A stretch of 64,000 bases of DNA, taken from contig CP142454.1 in the NCBI GenBank assembly GCA_038049695.1, positions 14,054,501 through 14,118,500 of the forward strand. The letters are read 5' to 3'. Position numbers and translations under genes: made by a program. Origin of the DNA: Cinnamomum chago. Taxonomy: Eukaryota > Streptophyta > Magnoliopsida > Laurales > Lauraceae. Under the pieces are notes generated by a model. The model worked only from the letters and a program-made list of their open reading frames with translations, searched no databases and was not told the origin of the DNA. Positions 37,701 to 47,250 of the stretch are shown one piece after another (the stretch's first letter is position 1; the number at the start of each line of letters is the position of its first letter).

Positions 37701-40700
37701 ACCCCCTCCCTCCTCCCCCTTCTATATAAATTAAAAAAGGAAAAAGAAGAAAAGCCATTGACTGAAAGCATGTCATTACTCCTTTGTGGACAATTGACCC
37801 TTTAGAAACATTTTCCTCCCATACATCCTTTCAAAACCTTGCCAAATCTACATCAAGCCAAACCCCCTGCCTGTGAAACCTGTTCTACAGTTTTAAACCC
37901 TTGGACCAATGAACTCCACCTGGCACTCACCTTTTAATCCTTCTCATATTTTTCTGCAAAAACTTCTCCACAAAGCTTCCCTTTCTTCCCCAAGTGTGCA
38001 CAACAAGGTTCTTGAAAATGCTAAATTTATATCCCTAATTCTCTCTACCCCCCCTCCTTTTGTTTGACAACCTTTACCAATTTACGAGGTGCACTGTCCT
38101 CTTTTCTTTTTGCCCTTTCCATAAAGTTGCTTTCGAGAATTTTCATGCTATAGAAGCCGGCATTTTGGATAGTACATGGGAAGATTTAAAAATGTTAAAC
38201 ATAAGAGAGGAAAGGATTTTTGAGAAGTTTTTGTGGATGCAGTCAATATGACTGGCCATCCCTTTTTATAGCCTTGTCTGTTTTTTTTTTTTTTTTTTGG
38301 TGGGGTTTTTATAGCCTTTGTTGATGTGTATGTTTGGTATATCCGCCTAGATTAGGATTACAAAAGACAATTACAAAAACCATGTAAGAACAAACAAATA
38401 CAATGGTTTTAATGTACACGAAAATACGAAATAGTAATCCTACAGGTGGGATGGTGGTCTGGGTGAACAAAAAAGATTGTGCCACTTCTCTTTCTTACAA
38501 CCTCTCACAATCCCATGATGCAGAAGGAAAGCATCGAGAGATCATTCAACAAATGAGAGGTGTGAAGGGAAAAAAGGGACAACGAAGAAATCATCCAGTT
38601 GTTCAGCAGAGGAGAATAAGTGAAGATGAATATTGCTTCCTTGTAAATGTTGATGAATAAAATTACATGTCTTGTTCACTGATGAAGAACATCATTATGT
38701 GCTATCTGAGTGGTGCTTTTCCTGTTACATTACAATAAGGTAGGCTGACATTGACAGATTCCCATTTCCCCAAGCAACTGACCTTGCGAAATAATCTTTG
38801 AAGTAGTTGGAGCTAGGTATAATAGTCAGCTTTGACCGAAGAGTTAGATATTATGAAATTTCCAAGAGGTAAGGGATGGTCCAAAGAAGATGCACCACCA
38901 TGTTTACCATGGGTCCATGATTGGCTGCACTAATCACTATTATTAGATAGATTTTTAGAAAACATGATTAAAACCTATGCTCCAAAGTTTTAATGCTGTT
39001 GGGTCCACATAAGATGGATTTAAACTATCAGTGCAAATCTTTTTCATTGGTATACGCTGAGTTTTTGGTCAGTCAGAGATACACTTGAAAAACATAGCTA
39101 AATCGTGTATGTCCAGTCCAACTGGAGATATATCCCTGTTGGACTGAAATTTCATACAGTTATAGGGGATGATATTTAATCTAATGGAAACTCTAGAATG
39201 AAAGTGAACACCACTGTGTGGATGAAGTAACATTTTAATAAATTATGTTTAGTTAGTTATTTAGTCAACTTTTTATTCAATCCAATGGCAGATGCTACTT
39301 CCTTTCTGTTGTATCTTTTCGAGTGGCGAAGTGGGCTTTGATAAGAAAGGAGTCTGCAATGTCAAGCTTTATAATGTTCCAACCAACCAAACCCACACAC
39401 ACTCTTTTTTTCCTCCACCCTCTTCCCACTCTTCCTATGTTTTAAAATTTAAGGTGGATGGTGCAGTGAGAGGAAAGTCCATGTCTAGCAGGGCTTGGAG
39501 GGTTTCTTCGTAACAGCAATGGGGAAGTTTTATTCTTATTTTCTAAGCAAGTGGGGATCGAAGATTCTAATATAGGTGATATCTATTTTAGTAGGGGTGC
39601 ACAAAAAATCCACTGATCCGTAAAACCGATCCAATCCGATCTGCGGATTTTTAGCCGAACCAAAAGTAAACGGATTGGTGACGGATTGAAAATCTTGTAA
39701 TCTGTTAACAATGGATCGGTGACGGATTTCACCCTCAATCCGCGGATTCAATCCGATCCGGTCCATTGACATTAAATATAAATAAAAAAAAAACTTAAGG
39801 GGTCTAAATATAAGTTAAGAGGTCTAAACTTAAGGGGTCTAAATATAAGTTAAGGGGTCTAAATATATTTGTAATTTGTATTTTTTTGTGGATTGTTAGA
39901 TCTCTTTCTTTAACATTAGATTCGATGGATTGAACGGATTAAACCGATCCGATCCATTCCTCCACGGATCGGATCGGTTTTTAACAGCCACGGATTGGTG
40001 ATGGATTCCAAATCCATGAATCCGTAGGTTACGGATTGGTTACAGATTTGGCCTAATCCGCACCAATCCGATTCGTGCACACTCCTAATTTTAGAAGCCT
40101 TTAGTTTGTATTTGGGATTTCTATCATAGGTTATTGTGGAGAGTGATTTGGCTAGTAGTGTTCTGGGCTTCCCGTAGGGATATAGGTATTCTTGGCCTTG
40201 GGAGGATGCATTTTTTGTTTAACGATATTAGAGTTTTGCCTTCTTCCATTCAAGTGGTCTTTCGCCATGTAGGGCAGTCTGCCAATGTGATAGTAGATGA
40301 ATTAGCAAAACAAAGGGTGGATAGTACTAGTCTTTTAGTTGCTCCTATTTGTAGATTTTGCATTGGAAGTATTCCTCTCTCTGTTGGATATCTTTCCTCT
40401 AATATTATTTTTATCGTTACTGGTAAAAAAATTCTGCCTTCTTTGGAGAAGAGCTTAAGCATAGGTAAAGAGGGTGGGCCACAGCTTAAACAGTTTGGAC
40501 TTTGGAAAGTGGACCATAAATTATGTGCAGTGCACATATTTTAATTCAACCTTGATCATATAGCGTGTTTCAACCTTGTGTAATTGCTCTCTCATATGTG
40601 ACTCTGTGTATATATACACTATATAATTGTAGATTTAATCTGTTGTGTGGATGACTTCTGGAAAAGGGAAAAAAAGGAAATCTGAAATATGGATGCTGAC

Positions 40701-43700
40701 ACTGGAACTCTTTTTTTTTTTTTTTTTTTCACCTTGTTTCTTCTTTCTCTTGGTTAAATAATTTGCTAATTTATTATATATGCTGCTGGACACTCATGTT
40801 CTTCCTTGTTGTGGCAGGTGGGATTCACTGGGAACTACAGCGAATATTTTGGTCTTGCGACTGATGTGGATGCAGTAGTGTATTTAATGCTAGTGAATGA
40901 TCTTATTCATGGTCTCTTCCCTGAGGCAGTTACCATTGGTGAAGACGTAAGATATATCTTCTCCATCTGGATTCTAGACCAAAGCCGTTTTTAGTTAGGA
41001 TTTGTTGAGACCTATGTTCTGCATCTTGCATAATGATAAATATCCCTTTTACTGTCAGCACCTTTATTGTAAAATATTGGAGTTATTTTGGGCCTATTTT
41101 CACTGTCTAATTCCAGATTTGACCCAATCTGATGGATGAGACCCTTGAAAATGTTGATTAAGAGTTCAAGACCCATTTAGTGGATCAAATTTTCCCAAAT
41201 ATTTTAGGGCCTTGTGTGTCACGATCTTCGAAGATCTGGACAGTTGTGCCTGCATCATATTGCTGAATTTTTAGCAAATAGGAGGTTTATGCTCGCCCGT
41301 TTGGTAATCTTACTTTTAAAATCAAGTGAAATGAAGTGAAGTAAAGCATCAAATCAAGAGGGAATAAAATATAAGTGGGTTATGATGGTATTTTGTTTTT
41401 AGTTGTTTGGAATGGATTTTTTTTTACTTTTTGTATTGAAAAGTGGATTTTTTTTGTCTTTTAGTGGATAAAGGTGGTTGTTTGATTTTTTTTTTTTTAA
41501 AAGATGGTGGAAAATTTGAATTAAAGTGTTTTTGATGTGACCTCTTATATGGAAAATGGAGGTTTTGCTTAACTTTTACTTTACGGTAAAATTACCAAAT
41601 GGGCCCGGCACGTAGAGGATTCCATCATTCACTTGGAACCAAGCTATCTTCAAAGAGGATTTCTGAGCAGCGCAACAAGTTTGGCAAACAAAGAGGAATC
41701 CTACCATCTGTACTCTGTGTTATCCAACGGTTGTAAGTGTTTTTTTTTTGTTTGCAAATTCCTCATAAATCATGAAAAAATCAAGACCTGAGCTTTCACC
41801 CCAATGGTTGTGTTTGGGTCTCTAGAGAATCTGCACGGTTTGGATCATGCAAATGGGGCCGATAGGAATTAAAAAAAAAAAGATTTAGGGTCTGGACTTT
41901 TTCGCAAATATCTCGAAATCCATGATGGATCTATGGCTGAAATTTGAGCCCCTAATCGTGTTTGGTCTTTTGGAAATGATGCAGTCTGCTCGTAGGTGAA
42001 AATCTTCCTCTATACACACACACACTACGTCAGGAATGCTCCCATGGGAGCAAACATGCAGATGTCTGTTTTTAGGGATGTGGGACCCCCTATGATCAAT
42101 ATAGACCCACGACCTCCCCCCACCACCTTCCTTCTCAATGTCAAAAGCCTCAGGTTTGACACCCATCCAAATGTATCATCAATCCTATAAAAAATGATGC
42201 CTTCTAAGACAGTTAAGCTTAAGCACCAAGGATTGAGGGGTTAAGATGATCTAATGGACTTGGAATTTTGTACACGGGTAGGTCACATCTGGATTTGATC
42301 CCTCAACTCCCCCATGATTGCTGTGGCCCCGGTGGGTCCCACAATGGCATCTGCGGGAGGGCGGGACCATATGTAGAGGGAGAGAGTAATCAATAAGGTA
42401 AACTTGCAGGTCTTTACAACAAAGTATGCATTACCTATAAGAGAGGGAGAGTAATCAATATGGTGAACTGCAGGAGTTTATGACAAAGTACTCCTTGCAT
42501 GTAATACAATTCCTGAAGGACTATCCCAAGCTATTCCACTGTTCAAAGCCTATAATTTTAACTTCGGTTCTGGCACAATGCAATGTAGTGTTAAGAGGCA
42601 TTTGAAGTGATTTTGAATAACTATTTTGCAATGCTTTATTCTATTTGCTGGTTGCCAGTAGTTGGCATCCACTTAGCAACTACTATATTGAAAATTCTTG
42701 AGACCGACCGTGGAATCTGAACTAGCAAACTATACATGCTATTATCACCTCATTTGGTCTTCATTTTCTAACGTGATTCAACATTTATATATTTATAGGT
42801 TAGTGGAATGCCAGCATTCTGCCTACCTGCTAAAGATGGTGGTGTAGGCTTTGATTATCGTCTCCATATGGCCATTGCTGATAAATGGATTGAAATTCTC
42901 AAGTAAGATGCTACTGAATGACCCACCTACGGTTGTACTTGTTCTGTGGAAGTCATATGACACGCTCTTTTTTTTTAATGGAAAGTCATATGACACCACT
43001 TTTTTCAATTATAAGAGAGTTGGCAGTTAGTGATTTGGAGACATGATCACTTTGCTGGTTGTAATTTCTATCTCCAATCTGGGGTTTTCAGTTATGGTTT
43101 AATGCAGAATTATAATGTTTCAGATTTTACTCTCTTCTGTTAGCATAATATTGATATAAACTTTAATAAGACGAGCCTTTTTTCTGGTTTCTTTGAATTA
43201 TAATGTTCCAGATTTTACCTACTTTGAATTATAATATTGATATTGAAGCTTCATGAGATGAGCCTCTTCTAATTTCTTGATTGCTTGTGCAAGAGAATTT
43301 GATTTCTTATTTTCATGGAAATAAGAAAATCAAATGCAACTTTCTCAAATTTATAATTATGTTCTGTGATTTAGATTTATTATTACAGATATTTATCTAT
43401 TATGATGTGCTTGATTACTCTTACCTAATGCTTCCAAATGGATCCAACATGCTAAGTATTGTTGCACATTTTGCTTAGATTGTTTCTTGGAACCCGTCAT
43501 CTTTATAATCCAGTCCTTAGCTATTTGGAGTCACTCTTCAAGCTCTACTTCTAATTGTTTCTTTGAATATCGTCATCTTTATAATCCAGTCGATAACTAT
43601 TTGGAGTCACTTTTCAAGTTCTGCTTCTCCACTCCTCTTCCATTCATATTTGGACAGATGCATTTTGTCATGAACTTACACATTTCACATCTTTACCTTT

Positions 43701-44423
43701 TTTTTTCATATTATCTTTTACATCTTTTACATGACAGTGTCCTTTTACCCTAGTCATGGTACAGAACTCGATTTGTTTATTTTCTTTATTTGCTTACCTT
43801 CTACATTTTACATTTTTCTTCGTGTACAGGAAGAAAGATGAGTATTGGCAAATGGGAGAAATTATCTGCACACTTATAAATAGACGGTGGGGAGAGAAAT
43901 GTATTGCATATGCAGAGTCTCATGACCAAGCGCTAGTCGGTGACAAAACTATTGCATTCTGGCTGATGGACAAGGTCATTATAAGTTATTCCTATGGTAG
44001 AATATATGCTTTCCACTTTTAGTATGCAAGCATTGTGCTGTTTGGTTCTTTGGCTGTTTTAATTTGGAGAGTTTTTAAACCTTTGTTTGCATGATAATTG
44101 TCTTTTTATTTAGAGTTGAGGCTGTAAGATATAAATTCTAGATATCTCAGGAGATGAAGTCTAGATATAGATATCATGGACTTGTTACTAGGCTTGGGCC
44201 TCTATGATGGGCTGCTTCTTAGCCTGCATCACTGCAACCAGTGGGACCAGTTACTAAAAGGAAAAACATAACCACGTTTTGTAGCTATTCATCTTTCCAT
44301 CTGAAAATCAGTGGCATTAGTTGGATAAAAAGATTCAATTATTTGAATTCAATAATGGAAATGTAGTGGAGAAAAAAGATGCCATTGTTGTAATGTTTGA
44401 CATGTGTCAACCTTCTGGTGCTC

Positions 44424-44456
<33 letters not shown>

Positions 44457-47025
44457 TAGGATATGTATGAGTTCATGGCTTTGGATAGACCATCAACTCC
44501 TGTAGTAGATCGCGGAATAGCTCTACACAAAATGATCAGACTGATCACAATGGGTTTAGGCGGAGAAGGGTATCTTAACTTCATGGGAAATGAATTTGGA
44601 CATCCAGGTTAGTGACTTTTCGCAACTACATATTTCTTTTATGTCTTGGCCATTCTTTAGTTCAATGGAATTGAATTATATTCAGTTTTGAAGAACCAGA
44701 AAATAATCTAAATACATTTTATTTTTCCTTTTCTGGAATTGAATTATATTCAGTTTTGAAGAACCAGAAAATAATCTAAATACATTTTATTTTTCCTTTT
44801 CTTTCTCTTAGAATGGATTGACTTTCCAAGAGGCGATCAACGTCTTCCAAATGGTGAAGTAATATCAGGCAACAGTTATAGTTATGACAAATGCAGGCGT
44901 AGATTTGATCTGGTAACTCCACTTTATGAATTTGTATCATGCTCACTTGATTACTTTTAAAGAACATGGAATCTAGCCAAAAACTCTAGGTGTATCTCTC
45001 TTTCACAACGGTATTTATAATTTGCTTCACGTAAATTTTAGGTCTTTCCATTTAGGAATAAAGAGAATTAATGGCTGTTAATTGTGTGAACTCAGGGTGA
45101 TGCAGATTATCTAAGATATGGAGGGATGCAAAAATTTGATCAGGCGATGCAGCATCTTGAGGAGGACAGTGGTGTATGTATCACTTATTACCAGTCTAAG
45201 TCTCAGTAAAGGGTCCTTTATATACATGAATTTTCACTTTTTGATTGTTAACTATCAGCCAGGCTTTCCTTTAGCTCCCTTTGTCTTGATTCCTGATGCA
45301 ATAGATGAGCACTGAAATTATTTACAGAAATGTCAAATCAATGAAATGTAAAAGAGTTTGCCATGCACTGCTGACTGCACTGCATGTAAATCTTATCTGT
45401 AGGATACAATTACTAAAGTCATGATGGCCGAACCTAAGATGGTAATCCCAATATGCTTTTATATGTCTTGATGTAGGCTAGGATGGCCGTTGAGACAATA
45501 GAGAAGGTAGAGACATGTAATGGAGAAAAAATTACAAAATAGCGAGAGAAAAAGTAGTTAAAAGTAGAAGATCCTGGCAATCGACTCACAAAACAAAAGG
45601 AAAGAGGCAATTATTTGATGGGAGATTTGGTTCATTAGGGTGATTGTTAGGTAATTATTTTATATGAAATGGGGGATTATTCCATTTGATGGCCCCTTGT
45701 GTATCCTCACAACTATAACCTTCAGTTTCAGCCCCTTTCATAGAAGGGCACTGTCTAGAATTCTTAATTAGACAAGAGCCCTGAGAAAAAAATCAATTTA
45801 ACAGCCATAGAGGTCGATATTATTGGCCTATACTAGGGATACAGACCGATATTGAGTCCACATCAAAATATCATACTGCCCAAGGCCAATACATTTTACG
45901 TTTCAGCTGATACATCACATATTGACCAATTATTTTAAACAATGATGGTTTTTTTCGGAGAAACTATCACAACCATTTTAGATATGGATGATCTTATTGA
46001 AACACTCCGATTTTCCACCTAGAAGTCGATGGATATTATTTTGTGCAATAATCAATAGCCCCTAATCTTTTCATTGTTCCTTTAATTATATTCACTTCTA
46101 TTCAAGTGTAAGGTAATCATTTTTTGCTTCACGCTATTGATATATGTAGATCCGTTCACCAGTAGTCTGATGTCTATCCCATTGCTGAATACTAAAGTTT
46201 ACCTGTGCATTTTGCTTCCACCGGTGCAGTTCATGACTTCGGAGCACCAATATATATCACGGAAAGATGAAGGAGACAGGATCATAGTTTTCGAGCGGGG
46301 GGACTTGGTGTTTGTTTTTAATTTCCATTGGTGTAACAGTTATACAGACTACCGGATTGGCTGTTTGAAGCCTGGAAAGTACAAGGTAAGCTTTTCTTCA
46401 TCTTCTTTTCCTTGGTTCTCATTGCAATGAACATTGTTCCAGTTGACTTTCCTGCAGTGCAGCCCTTGTTTATTTTGTAAGATCACCATGTATTCCATTC
46501 CAAAGAACCACATGGTTTATATACAATTGTTATTGAGGAAATTATAGAATCCTTTGTTACATACAGCATATCAAATTGAAAATAGTACTGTATAAATGCA
46601 GTAAGGTTAGATGTTCATGGTAGTTTTTATGTATAGAGATGCAGTACTATGACAAGTGTAACTGCAGTGTAAGGTACTGCAGTCTGCATGTTCCCAGTAA
46701 GTTGGATGTTGCTGCTTCTCTATACAAGGACCAACAAGGGTGATATATGAAATTCAATCTTCTGTCTTTCCAGGTAGTCTTGGATTCAGATGATAAACTG
46801 TTTGGTGGTTTCAACAGACTCGATCACGCGGCTGAGTACTTCACCACTGTAAGAAAATCCACTTGTTGGGCACACTGCTATTTGAAGTAGTTTTACGCAA
46901 TCACATGATATTAATTCCTATTATGCTGGTGTGTGTAGGAAGGGTCGTACGACAACCGACCCCGATCTCTCCTTGTCTATGCTCCTTGCAGAACGGCTGT
47001 GGTATATGCTCGGATGGATGAATGA
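13743..47025 (+). CDS. SBE2: Starch branching enzyme class II (1,4-alpha-glucan branching enzyme, plastid), 22 exons
   Basis: Cuts alpha-1,4 glucan chains and rejoins them by alpha-1,6 bonds to make amylopectin branches (EC 2.4.1.18) in plastids. Exons: 13743-13872, 16168-16325, 16621-16853, 19217-19315, 20392-20434, 21177-21236, 22380-22460, 27515-27631, 31085-31168, 32140-32261, 35397-35516, 37002-37131, 37240-37350, 40818-40946, 42799-42902, 43830-43974, 44460-44607, 44812-44912, 45096-45173, 46230-46385, 46774-46848, 46939-47025. They join to 2511 nt, 836 residues, with no stop or frame break. Residues 1 to about 60 look like a transit peptide; a CBM48-type region ([15 protein letters not shown]) precedes the GH13 barrel. 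Catalytic motifs: DIVHSH (412-417), GFRFDG with nucleophile D483, AESHDQ with E603 and D606, and [21 protein letters not shown] plus the 22-exon layout indicates class II, not class I. All introns are GT-AG except intron 13 (GC-AG). Confidence 0.96.
13873..16167 (+). other. SBE2 intron 1
   Basis: 2.3-kb intron, gtaagc...ttgtag. T-rich near its 5' end, with a short C-run near 14976. Open frames around 15208-16005 have no recognisable protein. No transposon ends were identified. Confidence 0.6.
16854..19216 (+). other. SBE2 intron 3 with a SINE-like insertion
   Basis: 2.4-kb intron. At about 16888-17010 lies a tRNA-like unit (box A-like tgggtcagtgg, then ggatcgatccttgggcag and gagatgagacaccc). 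It resembles the sequence at 57245-57320, so the two are probably copies of one SINE family. The 105-codon frame at 17730-18047 has no recognisable product. Confidence 0.5.
19316..20391 (+). other. SBE2 intron 4
   Basis: 1.1-kb AT-rich intron, gtataa...ttttcag. Nothing else recognised. Confidence 0.6.
20592..20753 (+). repeat. 81-bp tandem duplication in SBE2 intron 5
   Basis: Two adjacent, diverged copies starting atatttgaa (20592 and 20673). They share caataaatg, aagatgtc and tgtggagataatta. Imperfect match, so this is an older local duplication. Confidence 0.8.
21237..22379 (+). other. SBE2 intron 6
   Basis: 1.1-kb intron, gtatgt...ctacag. The open frames at 21300-21795 show no recognisable protein and no transposon ends were seen. 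Confidence 0.55.
23222..23316 (+). mobile_element. RTE-type LINE 3' end with (GAT)n tail
   Basis: Forward translation gives [19 protein letters not shown] followed by IVGTRL, the C-terminal motif of RTE-clade reverse transcriptase polyproteins, then a gatgatgatg tail instead of poly(A). A 5'-truncated copy. Confidence 0.7.
25213..25273 (+). repeat. Poly(A) run followed by (GAA)n microsatellite
   Basis: About 20 A residues followed by about 13 GAA/AAG units, then purine-rich sequence. Open frames through it are artefacts of the repeat. Confidence 0.9.
26241..26751. mobile_element. PIF/Harbinger-like MITE (Tourist type), 511 bp, TTA target site
   Basis: Terminal inverted repeats: left GGGCATGTTTGTGTAGCCC..., right, reverse-complemented, GGGCACGTTTGTGTAC..., both followed by a tttccg(c/t)ggaaa palindrome. 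TTA lies directly outside both ends (26238-26240 and 26752-26754), the usual PIF/Harbinger target duplication. The interior holds a G-run near 26393-26413 and no transposase. Long minus-strand open frames across it (up to 216 codons) are not conserved proteins. Confidence 0.8.
27135..27225 (+). mobile_element. RTE-type LINE 3' end fragment
   Basis: Diverged copy of the same RTE terminus (tttggcccaggatacactgg ... gaccccaacatagttggg) followed by gatgaagatgata. It lacks upstream coding sequence. Confidence 0.6.
27766..27930 (-). mobile_element. SINE-like retroposon, minus strand
   Basis: A T15-16 run at 27766-27781 is a poly(A) tail on the minus strand. Upstream of it on that strand is a tRNA-like box B (gcttcaaaccg) and a compact GC-rich body. 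Size and tail fit a SINE; box A and target duplications are not clear. Confidence 0.45.
29930..30298 (+). mobile_element. RTE-type LINE 3' fragment with coding remnant
   Basis: Forward translation shows the RTE polyprotein C-terminus: [20 protein letters not shown], then [20 protein letters not shown], followed after stops by a degraded WRKRIHVADPN-like terminus and a gatgatgat tail. Several stop codons; dead copy. Confidence 0.75.
30194..30403 (+). repeat. 105-bp tandem duplication of the RTE terminus
   Basis: Units 30194-30298 and 30299-30403 both begin cccatgataaattg and end ccaaaattaa, and are nearly identical. The duplication happened after the LINE fragment inserted. Confidence 0.9.
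31689..32050 (+). repeat. Diverged tandem duplication (about 210-bp spacing) in SBE2 intron 9
   Basis: The block tagctctttgatgttgga ... ttagtaaaatata occurs at about 31690-31837 and again at about 31900-32047, separated by a C- and A-rich stretch. Substitutions are scattered, so this is an older duplication. Confidence 0.8.
32262..35396 (+). other. SBE2 intron 10, 3.1 kb
   Basis: Non-coding. Short open frames (32925-33260 minus, 33848-34036 plus) lack recognisable protein. No terminal repeats were identified; some of it is probably old repeat. Confidence 0.5.
35575..35925 (+). mobile_element. L1-type LINE 3' end with poly(A), preceded by a SINE-like unit
   Basis: 35575-35665 has a tRNA-like body (agcagtggaagttgctcac ... 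gttgtgggttccaagtc) with an A-run near 35655. 35670-35925 resembles the 3' UTR of plant L1 elements (T-rich, ctttgtacttaaatctttt, atatatacacttatcc) and ends in A-rich sequence. Both lie in SBE2 intron 11. The boundary between the two units is uncertain. Confidence 0.45.
36041..36634. mobile_element. Non-autonomous hAT element, 594 bp, perfect 8-bp target duplication
   Basis: Starts CAGTGTTATGAAATT and ends AATTTCATAACAC, an inverted repeat that continues with ttcg-rich subterminal sequence (ttcggttt, cgaaacgaa). AATGCATG flanks it exactly on both sides (36033-36040 and 36635-36642). No transposase. Located in SBE2 intron 11. Confidence 0.85.
39436..40335 (+). pseudogene. LINE-type RNase H domain fragment, interrupted by an hAT insertion
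   Basis: The left part (39436-39591) reads [12 protein letters not shown], the start of the RVT_3 RNase H domain found at the C-terminus of plant L1 polyproteins. The right part (from 40095) gives, in shifted frames, [12 protein letters not shown] and then [20 protein letters not shown], typical of the end of that domain. Between them sits the 39592-40086 element. Stops and frame changes mean it is dead. Confidence 0.75.
39592..40086. mobile_element. Non-autonomous hAT-like element, 495 bp
   Basis: Ends TAGGGGTGCAC and GTGCACACTCCT, flanked by tattttag (39584-39591) and aattttag (40087-40094), a 7-of-8 match for an 8-bp target duplication. The interior is full of cggattgg/ccgatccgat words and has a short minisatellite (taaggggtctaaatataagt, about 39793-39868). 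No transposase. Confidence 0.8.
40947..42798 (+). other. SBE2 intron 14 with a MITE
   Basis: 1.85-kb intron. Apart from the miniature element at 41295-41604 it holds T-runs and low-complexity sequence. No gene recognised. Confidence 0.55.
41295..41604. mobile_element. MITE, about 310 bp
   Basis: Left end gcccgtttggtaatcttac and reverse-complemented right end gcccatttggtaattttac form an inverted repeat. The interior is AT-rich and without coding capacity. The target duplication is not clear, so the superfamily is not assigned. Confidence 0.65.
43481..43630 (+). repeat. 75-bp tandem duplication in SBE2 intron 15
   Basis: Two adjacent units beginning tgtttctt (43481 and 43556) share cgtcatctttataatccagt and ctatttggagtcac. 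A few substitutions separate them. A further looser duplication lies at about 43120-43280. Confidence 0.8.
44667..44802 (+). repeat. Perfect 68-bp tandem duplication at the intron 17 acceptor of SBE2
   Basis: Units 44667-44734 and 44735-44802 (ggaattgaattatattc ... ttttccttttct) are identical by eye. The second unit supplies the pyrimidine tract directly before the acceptor (ctcttag, 44811), so the candidate branch-point and pyrimidine region is duplicated. Confidence 0.92.
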
Positions 47026-47250
47026 ATTAATTCTGGCAGGACCTCTGGAGGGTATTCGCATGCTTCTATGTAAGAAATTGCTTCAGTTGAGCCATGCTAT
47101 GATTAAGCTATAATTATACCCAAGCAGATTGGCATTTGGCGGAAAGGATGGATATCCTTCTGCTGCATTCAGGTGGCTTAATAATGGGAATCCGCAAAAT
47201 GGGATACTCTTTCTCCTGAAACCATTATAAATGCTAATCACCAGGTAGAT
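47026..47250 (+). other. Likely 3' UTR of SBE2
   Basis: Non-coding sequence directly after the stop codon. No strong AATAAA is seen close by (candidates are aatgaatt near 47020 and aataaaa near 47920), so the end of the transcript cannot be fixed. Confidence 0.4.

Larger units (their letters stand above)
37351..40817 (+). other. SBE2 intron 13, GC-AG type, 3.5 kb
   Basis: Exon 13 ends ...ggtttggag and the intron starts GCAAGT; the acceptor is tggcag at 40817. AG|GCAAGT is the consensus context for the minor GC donor class. With GC as donor, residues HHGLE join VGFTGNY in frame, matching the protein family. A GT donor nearby would break the frame. The intron also carries a LINE RNase H remnant split by a miniature hAT element. 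Confidence 0.85.

Noticed and set aside
40134-40544. 136-codon plus-strand frame as a separate gene
   Set aside because: It is the shifted downstream part of a LINE RNase H domain with stops and an insertion upstream.
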